A DNA stretch of 64,000 bases, taken from Narthecium ossifragum (taxonomy: Eukaryota; Streptophyta; Magnoliopsida; Dioscoreales; Nartheciaceae). The notes under the pieces were generated by a model. The model saw nothing but the letters and a program-made list of their open reading frames with translations, did not search any database and had not been told where the DNA came from. This document shows, in pieces, positions 55,463-64,000 of the stretch. Location: positions 21,768,129 to 21,832,128 of the forward strand of contig OY986968.1 of assembly GCA_963920575.1 (NCBI GenBank), given 5' to 3'. The position numbers and the translations under genes are program-made. Positions within the stretch are counted from its first letter, which is position 1. Every line of letters begins with the position of its first letter.

Positions 55463-57844
55463 TGTCGCGCCCCGACCCGCGAAAGCCCAACCGGGCCGGG
55501 CGACGCGAACCGGAACCTACAAACGCAGAAAACAAAGCTGGCGAGGGCTCCCTCTAACCTATTGGTCTCCCTAACAGTTCACCAAAAGCACCCTCAATCA
55601 AAAGAATAATAATTAGCAAAACCTCAAACCACAGATTTAAAACTTAAAGCGTTTAATATACATATCCTCGGAGAGGGAAAGATTCAAATACAACATTACT
55701 CCCGTAGGAGACTAACTAACATAGAGTAAAAGCAGTAAACGATCACCACCTCTCAAAGTCCACCAGGCGCCGCTGCACCGCCGACCAACTACCCGGTAGG
55801 GGCCACAGAAGAGGAACTGACGCCTGCACCTGCAAAACGCAGCCCCGGGTAGGTGTGAGCACTAAGCTCAGTAAGGATCTACACTACGTCACACAGAAGG
55901 CAGGGGGAACGCAACAGTGTCGCCCTCAAGTAGGATCTGGGTGTATACAAGGGTCCCATAAGCCCACCGCGTGTCCCTGAGGCCCAGGGACAGCACTCAA
56001 TAGCAGGAACAGCACTGGCGACACACCTACAGGAACCAGACACTGCAAGGTCAGCACAGTGGGACACCGGCTACACCTCAGCATCCGACTCAAGGCCGAC
56101 ACGACCTCTATAATCATCAAGCAACCAGTGTACCAGTCATCTAGGCCTATCATCGAATTGATTGGACACCACCATTCAAACCGGGTCCAAACTACCCTAC
56201 CCCGGTCCTAGGGCTAAATCCGAGCTTCCAGCCTCTGGACGGCGACCCAAGGATCACCCACGCCCTAACCAATGCAACTAATGCACAAAACAACAATGCA
56301 TGATATGACATACACAGACAGGAGATAGGCATGCAACAGTATGACAAATATTATATAAGTCAACTGGATCGCTGCAGCGGTACTACCAACCGCTGCCAGC
56401 CGATCCGCAAAAATGATAATGAACAGTAAACAATATAATATTATATTCTGAAATATAATATTATATTTAAAACACCCAAAAGTTCTCTACTAGGGGCTAG
56501 TTGATCCCGTCGATCCGGCATCCAAACGACGTCAGATTCGTGATCCAACTTAGTCACCAGTAGAGGTATATGTATGGATCAACATATCCAAAATCCAGAA
56601 TCATCCAACGGTTGGATTAACGGGAAAACGCTAATGAAAACCACTAATCAAAACTAACTTTCTAATTAATTGCTGCAACGCAGCCCTCCAGTAAAAAATT
56701 TATCCAAAATCGTAGAAAAACCGAAAAAATACGAAATAAGATAGAATGGAAAGCTAACGAATAGATCCACAACTCTTATGTTTATCAAAAGCCAAGATCA
56801 CGTACGTACCGACCGAAAAACACGCCGCAAGCCGGCTGTTCTTCAAAAACAGCAGAAAAACAGAGAATCCGAGCTTAATCATGAAATAAACCTACTCAAA
56901 TCTCAACTGATTAACATGAAACTCATATCAGTAATTCTAACAGGTATAAGGAATCCAACAAATTAAGGATCAACAAGATCCAACGGCTAGATCACGAGAA
57001 ACCCATTAAAGAACACATGTAGGAAGAAGAACCTACCCAACAGCGCATTCCTCGGTTGATCCCTCGCAAACCCGTCACCAACACGACTCCAAACCACCTC
57101 AGTAACGTTCCTCTCGTCGCCACGAATCCAACAAGCTTTGGAACGCCAAAAAAGGTGGTCGGAGGAGGGAGAACGGCGAAGAAGAAGCTCGCCGGCGGAG
57201 AAGGAGAAGAAACAGAGCACCGCGGGAAAGAAGAGAAAGAAGGAAGAAGAAGAGAAGAGAAAAGAAGAAGGGGAAGGAAAGCCTGGGGAAAGCCGGGAAA
57301 GCCGGAGGAAAGGGGAAGGAGGGGAGGGAAAGTCCTCCCCTTCTGACAAGGGAGAGCGACGGCCAGCTGCCGTCACCGCGGAAGAGAAAAAGCCACCGAC
57401 TGTTTGATCACGAGTCCGATCGATCGCTCCTTGGAGCGATCGATCGCTCTCGAGCCGCAAACAGCCCAAAAACCTTCTGCACTAAGCGTTCGATCTCCAA
57501 AGCATGTCAGATCGATCTAGCTAGCAAGGCCAGATCGATCTCATTAGCCATCCAGATCGATCTCCTTCGTCCAGAAAAACAAACTTGGGCTAAAACACAA
57601 GCCCAAGCTCAGATCTTCCAATCTCAGGTTCACCTAGCCATTCTAAACAAACACTAACACATACAAGGTCAGTGTGTGCACACGCGGGTGTGAAACAAAC
57701 CAATAAGGCGCAATTTACCAAATTGCCCTTGTGGTCCAAGAAACAATACGATCCATCGGATCGCGAGCTCGACGCGAAGCAAACCAACGAGCCACGGGCT
57801 CGACCCAGCCGGTCAACCCAGGAGTAGAGGGACGGGTCCTCACA
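55463..57844 (-). mobile_element. Reverse-oriented solo LTR of chromovirus type inside the Tat LTR
   Basis: Begins TGTCGCGCCCCGACCC and ends TCCTCACA; 2382 bp. Flanks GGGGT (55458-55462) and GGGGC (57845-57849) are a 4/5 target duplication. The minus-strand layout matches 4614-6955. It carries the inverted repeat at 57710-57726. Confidence 0.9.
57414..57563. repeat. Palindromes with two different flank types in one LTR
   Basis: GAGCGATCGATCGCTC-type cores start at 57418 and 57438 (20 bp apart). AGATCGATCT-type cores start at 57510, 57533 and 57555 (23 and 22 bp apart). Confidence 0.92.
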
Positions 57845-58399
57845 GGGGCTCTATTCCGAGAAATCTTTGTTATGCATTGCCGATTGTGAGAGTTGATATT
57901 GTGTATTCTTAGAGATCTGGTTAGATAGAGTTAGAGCTTTGTCTTGATGAACTTTTGCTGCGCGTTGCCTGTAGTGACAGCCGGTATCGTGTATTCTTAG
58001 GATCTGGTAGAACGGAGTTAGGGTTACAACGAGAAGAACCAACCATAGAAAGAGTCATTTATATTTTATCAGATTCATAATTCCATATCTCCCGGTTAAG
58101 GTGATTGGGATGTGAATCCCTTAACTGAGTATTATATGAACCATTGAGAAGAGAAGAACCTAAATCCGAGTGAAGTGATTCCTGAAGCCTAGCCTCATTC
58201 AACTCTTGATTTCTTTCGTTAACTTTATCTTACCATTACATCTTCGATCTATTTTCTTAACTTTTTACGCTCTTGATTGTTTTCGATACATTGTTATTTG
58301 TGTTTCTGGATCTTTCCTGCCTGTCTCTCTGTGGGATTCGACCTCTCTTATGCTGTACTGCACCGCGACCACTGTGTGTGACACATTTGAGCGACATCA
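57845..58399 (+). mobile_element. Tat/Athila-type 5' LTR, second part
   Basis: Resumes after the inserted solo LTR and ends GAGCGACATCA. Two imperfect copies of TTGCCxxTAGTGACAGCxGGTAT occur across 55405-58000. Confidence 0.85.
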
Positions 58400-58404
58400 A
58401 AAAT

Positions 58405-58422
58405 TGGCGCCGTTGCCGGAGA
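58405..58422 (+). other. Tat-type primer-binding site
   Basis: TGGCGCCGTTGCCGGAGA lies 5 bases after the LTR end. Confidence 0.88.
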
Positions 58423-58652
58423 GACAGTTTAGAAAAGCGCCAGAATCAGATTACAGTGATTGTAGACATCGGAAGCGGTAACTTCGTTCATTTTCCCTTA
58501 GTCTTTATGTCTTTAGTTTTTCTTTGATTTTTCTTCTCTATTTAGGATTGTTTTCTTTTATTCGGTTTTAGTTAGTAAGTTTAGTTCAATTATTGTTTTC
58601 ACTTATTTTCTTTAGTTGGTTTGCATTTTTTGGATTACAGGTTTGTTGGTGT

Positions 58653-60781
58653 ATGCCTCGGTATAGAGACGAACTAGGCAGATTTGCTAAACGTCCCGAG
58701 TGTGATTCTGAAACTTCTGATAGTGAGACATATATTGCTGATCTCTTTGACGCACTATCACAAACTTCACATCATACTTTCATTATGGCTAAGCATGAGG
58801 AACAACAAGCTCCTAGGAATTTGCAAGAATATTTGCATCCAATACGCACTGCTACACCTTCATGCATCATGTTTCCACCTAATGCAGCACATGTTGACTT
58901 TAAACCTGGCATGATTCAGTTGCTTCCTACCTTTCATGGGTTGGAAAATGAAAATCCATATGTGCATATTAGGGAGTTTGAGGAAGTAGTAGCGACTTTC
59001 CATGGCCAACCAGGTGCACTAGATATGATCCGACTTAAGTTCTTTCCCTTCTCACTGAAGGATAGAGCAAAGTGTTGGTTATATTCCTTGAGGCCACAAT
59101 CTATAAGATCTTGGGCTGAAATGACACCGATATTTCTCAACAAGTATTTCCCACAACACAAAACCAACGCACTTAAGAGACATATTTCGACCTTCACACA
59201 GAAGGATAGTGAAACTTTGTATCAGGCGTGGGAACGATTCAAGGACATGTTGAATTTATGTCCCCATCATGGATATGAAAGTTGGCGTCTTGTCAGTTAT
59301 TTCTATGATGGTTTAACTGTTAGAGAACGTCAATTTGTTGAGATGATGTGTAATGGTGAATTTTTGCAAAAAGATCCGGATGCAGCAATTGAATACTTGA
59401 CTGAGCTTGCTGAGAAAGCTCATACATGGACTGGACCGAGTGCAACAGAAAGTACAAATAGGGCCAGAACACCACCGCAGCAACAAGGTGGAGGAATTTA
59501 TCAGTTGCGGGAGGAGGATGCACTCCGGGCTAAAGTGGAGAGTCTAACAAGGGAGCTGGAGCTATTAAAGACCAAAGATATGATGGCGGCCCGGACCTCT
59601 CCATACAACGAACCTACAATGCCGGCTGGGTCGTGTGCGATATGTCAGGGCGAGGACCACCAGATTGACAGTTGCCCTACTTATGTTGAGATGAGTGGCA
59701 TGTACGACGAGCATTGCAACGCTGTAGGCGGATTCAGGAGGCCGTACACCCCTTACTCGGAAACATATAATCCAGGATGGCGAGAGCATCCGAACTTTAG
59801 CTGGAAGTCGAACGCTCCACAAAGCAACGAGCAACATCAACCGCCACCTAATAAACCTTTTTCTAACCCTCCTTATAATACATCTGGTTTTCCTAGGCCT
59901 AAATTTAATGACAGTTTACATGAATTGAAATCCATGATTGGGCAGAAATCTAAGGAAAGAAAGGAGGATGTTCAAGAGATCAAGAGCCAGATCACGAAGC
60001 TGATAAATTTTTTGAGCGTGCATGAACGAGGAAAGTTCCCAGCTCAACCTCAACAAACGCAGGTATCCAGTGCTGAGCAAAATAATGTGAAGGAGATGAA
60101 CGCCATAACTACAAGAAGTGGGAAAACAACAAAAAGCCCTTCACAAGAGCCTATTCCTATTGAAGAAGAGGACCGAATTGAGGAGGACCATGGGGAGACT
60201 AATCATCCAGATGTCCCTACATCATGTGACTTTAAGGTACGTGACCCTTTCCCTCATGCATTGAAATCCACTAAATTTACTATGGAGCCCAACAGCGAGG
60301 TTTTGGAGCATCTTCAACAGGCTAAGGTAAACCTTCCTCTTTTGCATGTTATTAAGCAAATTCCTACATATGCTAAAGTGATTAAAGATTTATGCACTAT
60401 GAATAGACGACATCATGTAAGGAAAATTGCAATTTTAACAGAGCAGATTAGTGCACTGCTTCAGCACAGGATTCCTCCTAAATATAAGGATCCTGGCTGT
60501 CCTACTGTATCTTGTTTCATTGGAGAGCATGAAGTAGGACAAGCTTTATTAGATCTTGGTGCGAGTGTTAATTTGATGCCATATTCTGTTTACTTGCAAC
60601 TTGATTTAGGACAGATTAAATCGACATCTGTGATTTTGCAATTGGCAGATAGATCCACGAAAACTCCACAAGGAGTAGTAGAGGATGTGCTTGTTCAAAT
60701 AGATAAATTTTATTATCCTGTTGATTTCTTAGTCTTGGATACTCAGGCTGTAGTAGCTGCTGATTCTAGAATTCCTATCAT
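58653..60781 (+). CDS. Tat/Athila-type Gag-protease polyprotein, truncated
   Basis: I choose the ATG at 58653 (MPRYRDELGRFAKRPEC), the usual N-terminal type, rather than the in-frame ATG at 58593. About 710 codons follow. The Gag core includes LLPTFHGLENENPYVHIREFE, LKFFPFSLKDRAKCWLYSL and HGYESWRLVSYFYDGLT. A zinc knuckle CAICQGEDHQIDSC lies near 59634. A coiled-coil-like segment (ELKSMIGQKSKERKEDVQEIKSQI) follows. The protease region begins VSCFIGEHEVGQALLDLGASVNLMPYSVY; the catalytic Asp is in LLDLGAS. The Tat-derived part is open without stops. It breaks off at PIIP near 60781, where PIILGRPFL is expected, and the frame runs on into unrelated chromovirus sequence to a stop at 60941. RT and integrase are missing. 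Gag would form particles in the cytoplasm, but with its protease cut short self-processing is doubtful. Confidence 0.9.
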
Positions 60782-60936
60782 TCCTGGGAGCGCGAGGCGC
60801 ACATGCGGCAGGAGTTTCCGCACTTGTTTTCTTCTCGAGGTACCTCTTATCATGTCTTCTACTGTAGCTGTTTTTCTGTTTTCGAGACCTACCTTTATCG
60901 AATCTCGGGACGAGATTTCCTTTAAGGGTATTAGGA
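60782..60936 (+). pseudogene. Chromovirus integrase tail joined to the Tat ORF
   Basis: In a different frame from the Tat ORF one reads WEREAHMRQEFPHLFSSRG, almost the same as the chromodomain-tail end at 17838-17895. The GGGACGAGATTTCCTTTAAGG tract and a 3' LTR follow. The join is abrupt, without a Tat LTR. Confidence 0.85.
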
Positions 60937-62353
60937 TGTGAGGACCTGTCCCTCTACTCCTAGGTTGACCGCTTGGGTCGGGTCCGTGGCTCGTTGTAGA
61001 CCACAAGGGTAATTTAGTAAATTGGCCTTGTCGGTTTGTTTCACACCTGCGTGCACACACTCACCATGTTTGTGTTAGTGTTTGATTAGAATGGTTAGGT
61101 GGACCCGGGATCAGAAGATCCGAGCTTGGGCTTGTGTTTTAGCCCAAGTTTGAGTTTCTGGGTAAAGGAGATCGATCTTCCTTGCTAAGGAGATCGATCT
61201 TCCTTGAAAAGAAGATCGATCTTCCTGTGCCAGAAAGTCTTGGTGATGATCTTTGAGAGGACGATCGTCGTTGGTCGTTGGTAGTGATATTTGATCTTTG
61301 GCGGTAATCCACTGTCAGAGGAGAGAAGACTTTCCCTCCTCTCCTCTCCCTTATCCTCTTCTTCTCTCCCTTCCCTGGCTTCTCCTCTTCTCCTTCTTCC
61401 TCTTTTCCTTCTTCTTCCTTCTTCTTCCCGCGGCCCTGCTTCCCCTGTTTCCGGCAGCCATCTTCTTCCCCTCCGTTTTCCCTCCTCCAGCCATCGTTTT
61501 GGGTGTTTGAAGGCTCGTTGGATCCGTGGCAGCGAGAGGAAGATCCCTGGCTTGGTTTGAAGCCAGTTTGGTTCTCGTAGCGCGGGGAATCAGCTGAGGA
61601 TTGTGTTTCCGGTAGGATTCTACCTACTTGAGTTAGTTTAGGGGTTTTCTTTTGCTCTAGCCGATAGATCTAGGTGTTCTTGGTGTTGTTGGGTGCCTCT
61701 TGTTTAGTTTCATTTCTGTTGTAAGTTTCATAAGATTTGATTGAGATTTTAGTAGGTTTTTAACATGTTTAAACTCGGATTTTCTGATTTCTCTGTTCTT
61801 GTAGAATAGCCGGTTTACGGCGCTATTTTCGGTCTGTACATGCATGATGTTGGTTTATGATGAACATGACAGTGGTAGATCTTTGAATCTACTCTCAGAC
61901 CCAACTAATTTCATAATTTTTTTATTTTCCTACGATTTGTTATGAATTTCGTACGGATGGACTGCGTTGCAGCAATTAAAGGTAATTAGTGAGATTAATA
62001 GTTTTGATTAGTGTTTTCTCGGTAATCGAGCCGTTGGATGATTTTCAATTTTGAATATGTTGATCCCAGCATGTTTATCTACTGATGTCTAAGTTGGATC
62101 TCGAATCCGTCGTCGTTTGGACATCGGATCGACGAGGTCACTTAGCCTCTAAGTAGAGGATCTTGGTGATTTAAATAATATTATATGTTCAGAACATATA
62201 ATATTATATTTTACTGCTCATTTGAGTTTTCGGGGTTGCTTCCCGTTGCAGGAGTCTGTGGTTGACGGCCGCAGTACCATCGTAATGTCGGGACCCGCTG
62301 CGAATTGGCTGGCAGCGGTTGGTAGTACCACTGCAGCGATCCAGTTGGACTTG
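60937..62353 (+). mobile_element. Chromovirus-type 3' LTR, truncated
   Basis: Starts TGTGAGGACCTGTCCC. It matches 4614 onward up to the CAGCGATCC...GGACTTG block, then homology stops and T-rich unrelated sequence begins. About 0.9 kb of the LTR is missing. The inverted repeat here (61009-61025) has lost part of its symmetry. Confidence 0.85.
61166..61224. repeat. Three AGATCGATCT palindromes at 22-bp spacing
   Basis: Cores start at 61170, 61192 and 61214, exactly 22 bp apart. Confidence 0.95.
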
Positions 62354-64000
62354 TTTTTTATTGTTCATCATTTTCTTTTCTTTTCTTCTTGTTTTTTTTT
62401 TGGATCTAGAGATGGGAGGTAAGGTGTGGTCCCACCGGGCGTGCCAGATTTTGTTCGTGGATAAAACGTCGATCTCGTTGGGACGAGACCTCTATTTTAT
62501 TTCCGAGCAAATCATATTTTAATTTCATATCAGAAAATTGTAGGCACCACACCCCTGGATCTGCCTATCGCAAAGTCGACAGATCCATCATTTACATCTC
62601 CGTAGGGAACACCTCCGATTCTAAATCCAATAAAAAAAATAAACATTTTATAATAAAAGAAAAGATCAAAAGAAATGCATCACGTGAGGCTTTAGACCAC
62701 CTTCATCGTCATGCACTCCGTTCTTGCCGCAGGGGCTTCAAATCCGCTGGACTTGGGAGCGTTGCCGTGCAAATGTTTGAGAACAAGATCCGACCTCTGT
62801 TGTCGTTGATGAAGTTGGTTTGAAACTGGGGAACACACCAGCTTGAACAGGGGATTACACCGGCTGGAGCTTGAGAACGTCGGCTTAAAGGCTTGAGAGC
62901 GCCTGGGTTCGGACTTCGCCGCCTGCGGGGATGTAGCCGGAGCGGAGGAAGTCAGCGACTGGAGTGCAAAGACGTCGGCTGGGAGCTTAGGGACGTTGGC
63001 TAGAAGCTTGGAGATGAGAAGCCTAGAACCGGCTAGAACAGGGAAGCGCTGGTTGGAACGGAGGACGTGCGGCGAACGGCTGGAGCTTCCGTCGCGGGAA
63101 CGATGATAGTGGCTGTCCCTCTTCAGAATGGGTTGATGTTCTTGCGCCGCGAGATCACCAAGGAGACGGAACGAACGCCGGCTGGAACAGAGAACAAGAA
63201 CAAAAACAGGGGAAGCTTGTCTTCAAAGCCGCCGGGAGAGAGAGAGCCTTGGATCGATCTCCGTCGCTGGCGAGGAACTAAACTAGAGCAACCTTGCTGG
63301 AGGTCCAAGCCGCAGGTGACGAGCAAGAGAGCGAAGGTTGAGCCGCAGGATCGACGAGCCTCCTACAACGTCGACCCTAAGACGCGAGCGTCCCAATGGG
63401 TTCCGGCTGTGTGGGCTGGATCTACGTCGTCCGGTGATGCGCAACTTTGGAACGTCACCAGAACCTTTTCGTCTTCAACCCTCTTCTTCAATTTCCGCTT
63501 CAGCTTCTCCTTCGATTTTTTCAACCAGCTTCTTCTTCAGCCAAGCCTCAATGCCTTCAGCCAAGACCAGCCTTCAGCGTTCTTCCACCCAGCTTTGACC
63601 AGCCTTTTCTCAAGGCCATACTCCTCTATTTATAGGCACGAGAGGCCTATCTCTTTGTATGGAATGGGATCATAGATCCCTTAATCAAAGGATGCTAATT
63701 GCCCTTAAGATTGCTCATCCTTTCGTATAAGGATAGCTACAACGAGATCAAAGAGATGTTGATTTTATATTATTATTTTTTATGATATGGGCGGGTGATG
63801 CTGGTATATATATATATACTAGGAAATGCCCGTGCCTACGTCACGAATATTTAGGATTTTTTCTAAAAAAATCAGCAAAACCGACTAAATGAGACAAATT
63901 TTCAATATTCCTCAAATACAAAGGATACTCTAGCAAAGACAAAAGAACAAACAATGTTCTAGAGTTGCAAAAAATTGAACAGACAATGACTAAGGATACT
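62354..64000 (-). mobile_element. Probable reverse-oriented LTR-like sequence, unassigned
   Basis: On the minus strand TATAAATAGAGGAG (about 63623-63636) is a good plant LTR TATA box. GTGGTCCCACCGGGCGTGCC near 62426 lies toward the other end. The open frame at 63067-63675 has no family resemblance and I do not call it a gene. Both ends are undefined, and the window stops before a partner LTR could appear. Confidence 0.35.

Noticed and set aside
63067..63675. 202-codon frame near the right end
   Set aside because: Lies in LTR-like sequence, on the strand opposite the presumed TATA box, and shows no domain.

Overview
This is a nuclear genome segment from a flowering plant. The evidence is the plant LTR-retrotransposon lineages present, primer-binding sites matching initiator-Met tRNA and the Athila/Tat-type TGGCGCCRTTGCCGG site, and one intact plant-type berberine-bridge-enzyme-like (BBE-like) gene. 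The species cannot be named from sequence alone. Most of the window is transposable elements, many nested inside one another. A run of exactly 200 N (50394-50593) marks an assembly gap.

Layout. 1-23.4 kb is a Russian doll. A decayed minus-strand Ty3/gypsy pol (1-85, 1046-2531, 22979-23425) is split by a copia-like LTR (86-1045) and by a plus-strand solo LTR (2532-4114 + 22237-22978). That LTR is split by a minus-strand solo LTR (4115-4613 + 20291-22231). That in turn is split by a 15.7-kb chromovirus-like element (4614-20290), which holds an inner large-LTR element without visible coding capacity (8487-16385). Near-matching 5-bp target duplications support the order. 23.5-26.8 kb is a second decayed Ty3/gypsy element, plus strand.

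27.2-39.4 kb is the gene-bearing part. It has a broken BBE-like copy (27223-27885), a hAT-like element (28732-31786) carrying a Tat-type LTR fragment, a very young gag-only copia element (31829-33594), a LINE RNase H fragment, the intact BBE-like gene (36326-37966, minus), and a second hAT-like element (38234-39357) carrying a piece of an ABCG transporter gene.

39.4-50.4 kb holds low-complexity GC/CT-rich sequence, inverted repeats, another LINE fragment with a Tat LTR and gag stub inserted in it, and a complete solo Tat LTR (44828-46633). After the gap there is a minus-strand chromovirus-type LTR interrupted by a 1.8-kb terminal-inverted-repeat element (51586-53356), then a Tat element (LTR 54468-58399, itself split by a solo LTR at 55463-57844; gag-protease ORF 58653-60781). 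The Tat element is joined abruptly to the tail of a chromovirus (60782-62353). The end of the window is LTR-like but not assigned.

The most striking unexplained signal is an array architecture shared by LTRs of at least two unrelated lineages. Palindromes with a GATCGATC core recur with a start-to-start distance of usually 21-23 bp, often as pairs repeated every 62-72 bp. The bases flanking the core differ between families but usually stay self-complementary. A second signal is an inverted repeat about 70-130 bp inside the chromovirus-type LTRs, with one apparently compensatory change. The only intact host gene is the BBE-like oxidase. Everything else is mobile-element biology or relics.
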